Both the position numbers and the translations under genes were made by a program. A DNA stretch of 19,984 bases, from positions 1 to 19,984 of the forward strand of contig JAQVTV010000003.1 of assembly GCA_028699855.1 (NCBI GenBank), written 5' to 3'. Below the pieces are notes generated by a model that was not told the DNA's origin, did not search any database, and saw nothing but the letters and a program-made list of their open reading frames with translations. Each line of letters opens with the position of its first letter. Position 1 is the first letter of the stretch. Positions 13,958 through 19,984 of the stretch are shown one piece after another. This DNA comes from Candidatus Izemoplasmatales bacterium. GTDB taxonomy: Bacteria; Bacillota_I; Bacilli_A; Izemoplasmatales; Hujiaoplasmataceae.

Positions 13958-14284
13958 TTAAAAAATCAATTTAATTATTTTTAATGTTTTATCGAGTAAG
14001 TCAAGTGGAAGTTTTTCAACAGTTTTTAAAATCCTTACTTTTGTATCCATGGTTTTTACTTGCTCGCACATGATTTGTCCGTAAGTTTTTGTCCTTGAAT
14101 CTAAATCTACATGTAAAGGATATTTAACTGCCCTATCAGAAGTAATCGGAACAACAATAACAAATCCATTCGTTTTTTTGTGATATATATCATTGCTTAC
14201 AACAACTCCAGGTCTCTTCCCTTTTTGTTCGGAACCTAGTGAAGGATCAAAATCAACAATAACGATATCTCCATGATTTACCAT
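13958..14284 (-). CDS. mazF: MazF/PemK-family toxin (endoribonuclease)
   Basis: The 108-residue product is a MazF-type toxin, which cleaves mRNA at short sequences when its antitoxin is lost. Typical features are the N-terminal GDIVIVDFDPSLGSEQKGKRPGVVVSND, the VVPITSDRA segment and the GQIMCEQVKTMD segment with the conserved strand. Length is as usual for the family. Its ATG lies seven bases inside the end of mazE, so the two are co-translated. The pair sits alone in the AT-rich region between two repeat elements, as expected for a mobile toxin-antitoxin module. Confidence 0.9.
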   Translation of the reverse strand: MVNHGDIVIVDFDPSLGSEQKGKRPGVVVSNDIYHKKTNGFVIVVPITSDRAVKYPLHVDLDSRTKTYGQIMCEQVKTMDTKVRILKTVEKLPLDLLDKTLKIIKLIF

Positions 14285-14520
14285 ATTTCTCTACCTTTAG
14301 AGTCATCAAAAATAATTTCTCCTTTATAAGTTTCTTTATAATCTAAAAATAACTCTTCTAAAGATTTAGGATCAAAAGAATTTACTTTTGATAATATAAT
14401 ATCTTTTCCCTCAACTTTAACGGTAAATTCTTCGCTTTCTTTGATGTCAAGCATTTTTAAAATAGCAGCGGGTATAATAATACCTTTACTATTTCCTATC
14501 TTCTTTAATTGTGTATTCAT
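14278..14520 (-). CDS. mazE: MazE-like antitoxin, AbrB/SpoVT fold
   Basis: The 80-residue product starts MNTQLKKIGNSKGIIIPAAI and continues LKMLDIKESEEFTVKVEGKDIILSK, the swapped-hairpin AbrB/MazE DNA-binding pattern. The acidic C-terminal half (from about 45) would bind and neutralise MazF. The ATG at 14520 is chosen because AAGGATGGTGA lies just upstream; an ATG six codons earlier falls at the predicted transcription start. It overlaps mazF by seven bases. Antitoxins of this type usually repress their own promoter, which lies directly upstream. Confidence 0.88.
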   Translation of the reverse strand: MNTQLKKIGNSKGIIIPAAILKMLDIKESEEFTVKVEGKDIILSKVNSFDPKSLEELFLDYKETYKGEIIFDDSKGREIW

Positions 14521-14542
14521 AAAATCACCATCCTTCATAAAT

Positions 14543-14571
14543 AGTATATACCTTTGTTATAACATTGTCAA
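14543..14571 (-). promoter_or_regulatory. mazEF promoter
   Basis: TTGACA (14566-14571) and TATACT (14543-14548) on the minus strand are 17 bases apart and end about 23 bases before the mazE start. It lies just after the hairpin that closes the previous cassette. Confidence 0.75.
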
Positions 14572-14609
14572 TTTCTTAATCTTAAAATTTTTAAATAATA
14601 ATTCCGAGT

Positions 14610-14642
14610 ATAACCAAAAAGAAATCACCTGTTAAACAGGCG
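14610..14642 (-). terminator. Hairpin with U-tract closing the Nudix cassette
   Basis: On the minus strand CGCCTGTT pairs with AACAGGTG (14626-14642, one G-U pair) and is followed by ATTTCTTTTT. It sits next to the repeat block 14654-14839, in the place the double hairpin takes in the other copies, but its sequence differs. Confidence 0.6.
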
Positions 14643-14653
14643 TTCACATTTTA

Positions 14654-14839
14654 TGGAGTCTCTATGAACCTTAAGGGTCGCATTTTTAGGGTTTAAAAAC
14701 CTTAACTGGTAAGAATTTGCTAAATCGAGCAAAATCAAGTAAATACTGGTATCTATGGGTAAATAATGGAAAACCGTGTGATTTACTACAACTGGTAAGA
14801 AAATGACCTAAAGTGGTAAATTGTGGAAAAATCGAGAAA
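14654..14839 (-). repeat. Repeat block copy 1 (about 186 bases)
   Basis: This non-coding block matches 17078-17264 over its whole length. Shared landmarks are TGGAGTCTCT at one end, ACTGGTAAGA at 14705 and again at 14791, a 27-base identity at 14785-14811, and GTGGAAAAATCGAGAAA at 14823-14839. Three-base pieces such as TGGTAA recur inside it. It has no long open frame. It lies in the presumed 3' untranslated part of the Nudix transcript. The remaining stretch 14840-15005 shows nothing I can name. Confidence 0.85.
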
Positions 14840-15005
14840 GTAGATACCCAAAAAATATCCATTACGCTTTATTCACATGTATCCTATTTATATAATGAAG
14901 TGTAGTTATCTTGCGCTGTTATTGTTTTTATTTAACCTTGTATAGATTGTTCAAATATTTGCATGAATGAGAAGCGTTGCGGATGAAGGATTTTCTATAT
15001 ATAGT

Positions 15006-15488
15006 TTAACTCAATAAGTCAATTAACAGCGCTTTTGTTAGTTTTCCTCTTAGATCATTACAATCGATATCTTTGATATTTCTAATATAAATAGCTTCAA
15101 ATACTTCCTTGTTTTCAACAAACTCTGATTTCTGCACTTTTCCTTTATAGACAATCCAAATTAGTCGCTGTTCATCCTTGGTGAAAGTTTTGTATAGTTC
15201 GAGATTATGTACTACCATTCCAGTTTCCTCATAAAACTCTCTATGAGCAGCCTGATCTAGAGTTTCACCCAAATCGCGATATCCACCAGGAAATGTAAGT
15301 TTTCCTTGTTCTTTCCCTTTTAATCTAACTAATAACACTTCATTATCATCTGTAAAAGCAGCTATAACACAAGAGACATAAACCCAGTTATTCCAATCAA
15401 TATATTCACATGTATTACATGATTTGACTAGACTATCATTAATGGTTTTTTCGTATAATTTAGAGCCACAATTTGGACAAAAGTTCAT
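15006..15488 (-). CDS. Nudix hydrolase with N-terminal zinc ribbon
   Basis: The 160-residue product (start at 15488) has a zinc ribbon with two cysteine pairs, CPNC near residue 4 and CNTC near 25, followed by a Nudix domain. The Nudix box is complete: GGYRDLGETLDQAAHREFYEETGM fits GX5EX7REUXEEXGU. Such enzymes cut nucleoside diphosphates linked to another group; the ribbon is shared with NADH pyrophosphatase-like and ADP-ribose-type Nudix proteins. The substrate is not determined. The frame is open another 13 codons upstream (first GTG at 15527), but the ribbon starts at MNFCPNCG, the usual beginning; no start has a clear ribosome binding site. It lies 145 bases after the first DUF4143 ATPase, in the AT-rich region. 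Confidence 0.85.
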   Translation of the reverse strand: MNFCPNCGSKLYEKTINDSLVKSCNTCEYIDWNNWVYVSCVIAAFTDDNEVLLVRLKGKEQGKLTFPGGYRDLGETLDQAAHREFYEETGMVVHNLELYKTFTKDEQRLIWIVYKGKVQKSEFVENKEVFEAIYIRNIKDIDCNDLRGKLTKALLIDLLS

Positions 15489-15633
15489 TTTTCTACTATT
15501 TTTTCTTATATTACACATAGCTTTCACGCTATTTAAAGTTGGTAGTTCTTAGCAATATAAGTTATTTGCTAATCTAAGCGTTCAAAAATCACTGTTACTG
15601 AATAATATCGTAAAACTTTCATCTAATCAATGA

Positions 15634-16872
15634 TTATAGATTTAAGCTGTCAGTATTTAGCAAAAATTCAATTATTCCAATAACTAGTATGCCTTCTTCT
15701 GTCACCCAAGGTAAAATTTCATCTTTGACAATTATAACCTTTTTAAAACTATCATCAATATTAATAAAAGGTCTAGTTTCTTGTATTGTTTTGTCTCTTG
15801 TTTCCAAATTGAGGGCTACTTGTACATAGTATCTCTTAGTATGTTGGTTGCAAACAAAATCTACTTCAAGTTGCTTTCTAGTGTCATTTTCTCTGATTTC
15901 AACAATTCCAACATCGACATTATATCCTCTTCTTACCAATTCTAAATAGACAATGTTCTCCATGATATGATTATCCTCTTGCTGTCTATAGTTTAGTATG
16001 GCATTTCTTAATCCAATATCAGTGAAATAATATTTTGAAAGTGTTTCTATGTAACGTTTACCTTTAACATCATATCTGTTTACATTTTCTATCAAGAAAG
16101 AATCCACTAAATAACCTAAATATGAAATGACAGTATTGATTGATAATTCTTTGTTCCCATAACTTTTATGTGTGTTCGTCAATTTTCTTGCACTTGTTAA
16201 TGATCCTATAGAAGAGGCAATTATTTTCGTTAAAGACGTCAACACTTCACTTTTTTCAACATTATTTCTTTCAATGATATCTTTAAAATATGTTAACTCA
16301 AACAAGTTTTTCAAGTAGTTAGATTTATCCTGATCACCTTCTAATGATATAAGCATTGGCATACCACCATATCGAATATACTGCTGATAAGCATCATTCT
16401 TGTTAAGTTTTTTTGCTTCGAAAAACTCTCTAAATGATAGAGGATAAATTCTTATTTGATGACTTCTTCCTCTAAACTCAGTAACAATATCTGATGATAA
16501 AAACCTCGAATTACTACCTGTAACATAGATATCGACATTGCTCATATTTATATATCCGTTGAGTAATGATTCAAAATTTGATACTAATTGAATCTCATCG
16601 AGAATAACATAGAACATATTCTCATCAATTATCTTACTTCTAATATACTCATCTAGTAGATATGGATCATGGTATTTATGATTTTTAAGTTGATCTAAGT
16701 CGATCTTAATGATGTGTTTTTCATCAACACCTGCTTCTTTTAGATGATTAGTGAAGAGTGGGTCTAATAAATATGATTTGCCACTCCTTCTAATTCCAGT
16801 AATTACTTTGACTAAATTGATATGCTTACTTTCTATTAACTTCTTTAAATACTCATTTCTATTTATAAGCAT
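15634..16872 (-). CDS. AAA ATPase with DUF4143 domain (paralog 1)
   Basis: The 412-residue product is an AAA_14/DUF4143 protein. Walker A is GIRRSGKS at 26-33, Walker B is VILDE ending at D92-E93, and the VTGSNS segment after it is the sensor-like motif. The C-terminal half is DUF4143, with YYFTDIGLRNAIL and a nuclease-like fold core EVDFVCNQHTKRYYVQVAL. In that core the usual catalytic E-x-K is replaced by Q-V-A, so nuclease activity is doubtful; this variant is common in one subgroup. The role of the family is not established. The ATG at 16872 lies ten bases after AAGGAG, and a GTG at 16881 is too close. It is similar to the ATPase at 18017-19189 but clearly diverged. Confidence 0.88.
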   Translation of the reverse strand: MLINRNEYLKKLIESKHINLVKVITGIRRSGKSYLLDPLFTNHLKEAGVDEKHIIKIDLDQLKNHKYHDPYLLDEYIRSKIIDENMFYVILDEIQLVSNFESLLNGYINMSNVDIYVTGSNSRFLSSDIVTEFRGRSHQIRIYPLSFREFFEAKKLNKNDAYQQYIRYGGMPMLISLEGDQDKSNYLKNLFELTYFKDIIERNNVEKSEVLTSLTKIIASSIGSLTSARKLTNTHKSYGNKELSINTVISYLGYLVDSFLIENVNRYDVKGKRYIETLSKYYFTDIGLRNAILNYRQQEDNHIMENIVYLELVRRGYNVDVGIVEIRENDTRKQLEVDFVCNQHTKRYYVQVALNLETRDKTIQETRPFINIDDSFKKVIIVKDEILPWVTEEGILVIGIIEFLLNTDSLNL

Positions 16873-16926
16873 GTACTTCACACTCCTTGAACATTTTTGA
16901 CAATATCGGCATTTCCATTCACAATA

Positions 16927-16965
16927 ATATTACACCAGATTTTATTATTTATCAAGATTCTGGTG
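16927..16965 (-). promoter_or_regulatory. Promoter of ATPase 1 with flanking inverted repeat
   Basis: TTGATA (16950-16955) and TAATAT (16927-16932) are 17 bases apart. CACCAGA (16933-16939), next to the -10 box, and TCTGGTG (16959-16965), just upstream of the -35 box, are perfect inverted repeats. This is a reasonable operator for a dimeric or looping regulator. Confidence 0.55.
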
Positions 16966-17005
16966 AAACCTTTTGCCTTAAAAGGCTTTTTTGTTCAATT
17001 TGAGT

Positions 17006-17064
17006 AACAAAAATGCCCTATTAGGGCATAATTTTGTGTCATTAGTTCGTTTTTTAGGAACTAA
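17006..17064 (-). terminator. Double-hairpin element copy B; terminator before ATPase 1
   Basis: The two stems are perfect here. On the minus strand TTAGTTC pairs with GAACTAA (17042-17048 with 17058-17064), then ATGCCCTA pairs with TAGGGCAT (17013-17020 with 17022-17029) and runs into a U-tract. It directly follows, on the minus strand, the repeat block at 17078-17264. Confidence 0.78.
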
Positions 17065-17077
17065 TTCAAGATTATTT

Positions 17078-17264
17078 TGGAGTCTCTGTTAACCTTAAAG
17101 TGTCGTATTTTTAGGGGCTCTTTATCCTTAACTGGTAAGAAATTGCCAAAACGAGAAATATTGAGTAACGGTTGGTATTTGTGGGTAAATGGTGGTAAGT
17201 ATTTTACCTACTACAACTGGTAAGAAAATGACCTAATCGAATAAATAGTGGAAAAATCGAGAAA
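17078..17264 (-). repeat. Repeat block copy 2 (about 187 bases)
   Basis: It is the second copy of the block at 14654-14839, with the same landmarks in the same order: TGGAGTCTCT, ACTGGTAAGA at 17131 and again at 17216, the shared 27 bases at 17210-17236, and GTGGAAAAATCGAGAAA at 17248-17264. The two ACTGGTAAGA units are 85 bases apart, against 86 in copy 1. The stretch 17265-17349 shows nothing I can name. Confidence 0.85.
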
Positions 17265-17349
17265 TTAGTTGATCATAATTTGTGTACTCTAGATGTTTAC
17301 AATAAGACTATATAGCATAATCCTCTATATAATCATCTCTCATATATGA

Positions 17350-17957
17350 TTAATAAAACCAATAAAACATGATGAAATCACACTCATGAATTCCTGAAAA
17401 ATAACCTAATACAGCATCTTTGAATTCTATGGTTTCCTCATTAGTAGGAATTTTTTTCGCATAATGTTTTCAAACTTATCGATTTTATCATTATCAATGA
17501 TGTAACCATGGTAATCTTCAATCCCTCTAAATTTATCAATAAAATCTGATAAGACATCTCAAGTATATGATTGAACATCAATCGAGTAATAGGAAACTCC
17601 AAATCTACCATCATCCCATGGAAAAGCTGATATTCTTTTACCTCGATGCAAATTCTTAAACTTCATAGATCTTTCATCATTATCATGTTCACGTGGTACA
17701 ATATACTGTGCTATTAATGGTAGGTTGCCTTTAGATTTTATCAGAATAATATCAAAAATATCAATCAATTCAATTGACCTAGTATCAAATATTTCTAGAT
17801 AAGAAAAGTGCTTTGCTAACGATGCATTTGGTTCAATAAAATATTGTTCTATTTCATCTGCTTTAGCGCAAGCACAGTCATTACTTCTATATAGATTATG
17901 TGTTTTAGCAATTTCATCATATAATTCAGGATATTCTAAAAAATCTATATGTTTCAT
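17350..17957 (-). pseudogene. Decayed gene of unknown function downstream of ATPase 2
   Basis: An ATG at 17957 (GAGAG ribosome binding site) opens a 132-codon frame that ends at a TGA (17559-17561). The frame then stays open for more than 40 codons with sensible sequence (DFIDKFRGIEDYHGYIID), up to a run of seven A on the minus strand (17451-17457). If one base is added there, the frame continues IPTNEETIEFKDAVLGYFSG to a TAA at 17350-17352. Restoring both lesions gives about 202 codons. I do not recognise the protein; it is soluble and mixed alpha/beta by appearance, with an N-terminal CAC motif. It follows ATPase 2 by 59 bases and was probably in its operon. The first 132 residues may still be made. 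Confidence 0.6.
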
Positions 17958-18016
17958 TTTTCTCTCGTTTTTACAAACATATTATCTGCGTAATTTGATC
18001 ATTATCTTTTTGAAAT

Positions 18017-19189
18017 CTAACTTGCTAAGAATGTTGTTAAGTGAACTATCTTTATCCCATCGATTACGCCAACATCTTTGTAATCATAGGTTACGATGAT
18101 TCTTTCATAATTGTCTTTCACAACAAGTAAATTATCTGTTTCTCTAGTACTATTTATAGGCATACTTAAGGTCACTTGAACATACTTAGTATAATCATCT
18201 TTGAAACAAACAAAGTCTATTTCTAAATCATCATATTTTCCAACAAAAACATGCCATCCATCATTAATGAGTTTTAGATAAACAACATTTTCTATCATAG
18301 ACCCAAGATTGCTATTCATACGACCTAGCATGATATTTTTTAGTCCAAGGTCAACTACATAATACTTACCTAATGTTTTTAAATGTTCCTTACCTCGAAT
18401 ATCATATCTCGTTGCTTTATAAAAAATAAATGCATTTTCTAAAAGTTGAAGGTACTTGTTAATAGTCTCCGGTTTTACTACTTGATTCATAGATTTGAAA
18501 TAATTAGAAATTTTGGAACTTGAAACCGACTTACCTATATTATCTAACAAATACAGTGAAAGTTTCATGAGCACATCAATCTGAGTAATATTACCTCTAA
18601 TCGAAACATCTTTTAAAAGAATGCTATTATAAATACCTTTCAATATATCGCTTTTCATTTGTTCATCTTTTGTGAATGCAACCGATGGGAAACCACCGTA
18701 CTTTATGTATTCTTGTAAATATTGATCTATACTATCTGCTTCAGTAAAGTCTTTTAATTCTACTAATGATAACGGATAGACCTTAATTTCTACATATCGA
18801 CCGGATAGATAAGTTGCGAGTTCGCCGGAAAGCATTTTCGCATTTGACCCTGTTAAATATATATCGCAATTAAACGCAATCCTTAATCCATTAATCAGCT
18901 TTTGCCAATTATCAACTTCAGCTATCTCATCAAATAGAAAATATATTCTTTCATCGGTTTCTACTTGAGTTTTGATGAATTCATATAGTTTGTCAGCCGT
19001 TTGAATACTAAAAGTATCTGGATGCTCAAAATTGAGATATATCGTTTTTTTGTTAAGTTGTTGAAGGTGTTTCTCAAGCATTTTCAATATAAATGACTTA
19101 CCTGATCTTCTAACACCAGTAATTAATTTCACGAATTCTGTATCTATGTATTTGATTAGTTTGTCTAAATAATAACGTCTGATTTGCAT
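18017..19189 (-). CDS. AAA ATPase with DUF4143 domain (paralog 2)
   Basis: The 390-residue product has the same layout as the ATPase at 15634-16872. Walker A is GVRRSGKS near 25-32, Walker B is FLFDE ending near D87-E88, then LTGSNAKMLSGELATYLSGR with the arginine-bearing segment. The DUF4143 part has KYYVVDLGLKNIMLG and EIDFVCFKDDYTKYVQVTLS, again lacking the E-x-K of active nucleases. The last residues are a short alpha/beta tail ending HLTTFLAS. The ATG at 19189 lies nine bases after AGAGG; the GTG at 19198 is too close to it. The following decayed gene at 17350-17957 may have been its partner. Confidence 0.88.
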   Translation of the reverse strand: MQIRRYYLDKLIKYIDTEFVKLITGVRRSGKSFILKMLEKHLQQLNKKTIYLNFEHPDTFSIQTADKLYEFIKTQVETDERIYFLFDEIAEVDNWQKLINGLRIAFNCDIYLTGSNAKMLSGELATYLSGRYVEIKVYPLSLVELKDFTEADSIDQYLQEYIKYGGFPSVAFTKDEQMKSDILKGIYNSILLKDVSIRGNITQIDVLMKLSLYLLDNIGKSVSSSKISNYFKSMNQVVKPETINKYLQLLENAFIFYKATRYDIRGKEHLKTLGKYYVVDLGLKNIMLGRMNSNLGSMIENVVYLKLINDGWHVFVGKYDDLEIDFVCFKDDYTKYVQVTLSMPINSTRETDNLLVVKDNYERIIVTYDYKDVGVIDGIKIVHLTTFLAS

Positions 19190-19211
19190 TTTTAGCACCT
19201 CTTTTACTTAC

Positions 19212-19240
19212 ATTGTATTATTTTTTTTGCCTTTTGTAAA
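19212..19240 (-). promoter_or_regulatory. Promoter of ATPase 2
   Basis: TTTACA (19235-19240) and TACAAT (19212-19217) on the minus strand are 17 bases apart, about 20 bases before the start. The motif AAAGGCAA occurs three times on the minus strand nearby (19227-19234, 19256-19263, 19266-19273), one of them in the promoter spacer. Confidence 0.65.
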
Positions 19241-19311
19241 TAAATATTTGTGTTATTGCCTTTTTTTGCCTTTATATAGGCATTATAATACTGATGACAG
19301 GTTCTATAAAA

Positions 19312-19368
19312 ACAAAAAATGCCCATTAAGGCATAAATTTGTGTCATTAGCTCGTTTTATCGAACTAA
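19312..19368 (-). terminator. Double-hairpin element copy C; terminator before ATPase 2
   Basis: On the minus strand TTAGTTC pairs with GAGCTAA (19347-19353 with 19362-19368) through one U-G pair. Then ATGCCT pairs with GGGCAT (19319-19334) through one U-G pair and runs into a U-tract. Both wobbles are only allowed in RNA made from the minus strand. Confidence 0.7.
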
Positions 19369-19395
19369 TTTTAGATTTTATTGTCTTGTCATGAT

Positions 19396-19480
19396 GGAGT
19401 TTTACTCTAAAATCACTTGTATTATTCGGAGTTTTACTCTGTTTCCAACGGAGTTTTACTCAATTTCATACGGAGTTGCT
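19396..19480. repeat. Direct-repeat array GGAGTTTTACTC
   Basis: GGAGTTTTACTC occurs at 19396, 19428 and 19450, with a diverged fourth unit (GGAGTTGCT) at 19472. The spacings are 32, 22 and 22 bases. It takes the place that the 187-base repeat block has next to the other hairpin elements. Such multiple short repeats resemble the end structures of some insertion sequences, but no transposase gene is present. Confidence 0.75.
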
Positions 19481-19493
19481 TTCCGGGGTATGA

Positions 19494-19525
19494 AAAGAGC
19501 GAGATTTTCTGTAATCTCGCTCTTT
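19494..19525 (-). terminator. 13-bp perfect hairpin terminator
   Basis: AAAGAGCGAGATT (19494-19506) and AATCTCGCTCTTT (19513-19525) pair perfectly around a six-base loop. On the minus strand four T residues follow. It would end the transcript of the membrane protein gene at 19647. A second, AT-rich inverted repeat GTATGATTT/AAATCATAC lies at 19537-19570. Confidence 0.7.
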
Positions 19526-19646
19526 CATAACTATTCGTATGATTTCTTTTATCACTGTTAAAAATCATACAAATCCACCGGTAATTATCATGCGTAAGAT
19601 AACGCAAATAACCATTGTTTAAATTTCATCACATTCCAATATTTAG

Positions 19647-19984
19647 TTAACTATTTGTTGTCCTTTTTCTATAATAAATCCTCTGAGATAAAGTTATAAT
19701 AAAACTAAATAGGATCATACCAAATGGATATAAACTTACAGGATTATTATGTAAAGAGATGAAATACAATAAAATAGATATTCCAATATCAATAAGAAAT
19801 AACATCAAAAATATATACTTGCTTTTTACATTTCTAACAAATGAATAAAACAGATAAATTATGCTAGGAAGAATAATCCATATAATTGATAACGATAGAG
19901 CAGCATACCAAAAATACTCCTTATACAAATCATAAATATCTGAATTTTGATTTGTTTCATAAATCTCTAGCCAACGATTAGCAT
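19647..19984 (-). CDS. Membrane protein of unknown function, 5' end outside the window
   Basis: The frame is open from the window edge to a stop at 19647 (112 codons seen), with no convincing internal start: the only candidate near the hydrophobic part is a TTG at 19928. It is therefore the C-terminal part of a longer gene. The visible part begins with a polar stretch (ANRWLEIYETNQNSDIYDLY), then has three membrane segments separated by short loops: one ending SIIYLFYSFV, one with IFLMLFLIDIGISILLYFI, one with FGMILFSFIITL. It ends in a basic tail. I do not recognise the family. Confidence 0.6.
   Translation of the reverse strand, partial: ANRWLEIYETNQNSDIYDLYKEYFWYAALSLSIIWIILPSIIYLFYSFVRNVKSKYIFLMLFLIDIGISILLYFISLHNNPVSLYPFGMILFSFIITLSQRIYYRKRTTNS

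Noticed and set aside
14840..15005. Short gene or small RNA between the repeat block and the Nudix gene
   Set aside because: No open frame with a ribosome binding site and no clear promoter-terminator pair was seen.
17559..17561. TGA read as tryptophan (mycoplasma code)
   Set aside because: TGA ends several intact genes in the window, Trp is encoded by TGG within the same decayed gene, and a second lesion follows. A point mutation is the simpler reading.
15634..19189. IstB-type transposition ATPases
   Set aside because: The C-terminal DUF4143 domain and the SGKS Walker A context fit the AAA_14/DUF4143 family, and no IstA transposase is present.
19396..19480. CRISPR array
   Set aside because: Repeats are only 12 bases, spacers are about 10-20 bases, the fourth unit is decayed, and no cas gene is near.

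Overview
The window reads as a chromosomal segment of a low-GC Gram-positive bacterium, in the Bacilli or on their border with the Mollicutes. The basis is a Bacilli-type type-2 peptide deformylase, a ylbF-ylbG pair, an rpsP-khpA pair, strong AAGGAGG-like ribosome binding sites, and TTGACA/TATAAT and extended -10 promoters. TGA is an ordinary stop in several intact genes (for example the ATGA overlaps at 2862-2865 and 6261-6264), so this is not a code-4 mycoplasma. I cannot name the species. An Acholeplasma/Izemoplasma- or Erysipelotrichia-like organism is possible but unproven.

Core part, 1 to about 13580. The left edge carries a NusG-domain-II membrane-anchored protein (minus, running off the window), a lipoprotein FAD:protein FMN transferase (ApbE, plus) and a Gx-transporter-family membrane protein (minus). 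Together they resemble the EetA/FmnB/EetB part of the flavin-based extracellular electron transfer locus of Listeria and Enterococcus. Next come a minus-strand degV-padR-HAAS operon, a DEAD-box RNA helicase with a DbpA-type RNA-binding domain, an rpsP-khpA-DUF523 operon, a ylbF-ylbG operon and rsuA. The plus-strand def plus serine hydrolase pair follows, then (minus) a diiron flavoprotein of the FprA type, a second padR-HAAS membrane protein pair, and (plus) a small lipoprotein. The flavodiiron protein and the FMN transferase fit a fermentative or anaerobic lifestyle with flavin-based electron handling.

Accessory part, about 13600 to 19984. Base composition becomes visibly AT-richer and all genes lie on the minus strand. 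They are a mazE-mazF toxin-antitoxin pair, a zinc-ribbon Nudix hydrolase, two paralogous AAA/DUF4143 ATPases, an unrecognised and decayed gene following the second ATPase, and the 3' part of an unrecognised membrane protein. Between them lie repeated non-coding elements: a ~187-base block in two copies, a double hairpin ending in a U-tract in three copies, and a direct-repeat array of GGAGTTTTACTC. The result is a cassette-like layout of gene, repeat block, terminator hairpin, promoter, next gene.

The observations most worth checking are the repeat/cassette structure of the accessory part, the electron-transfer-like trio at the left edge, and the rpsP promoter whose -35 box lies inside the terminator stem of the preceding operon. 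No CRISPR array, rRNA or tRNA gene was seen.
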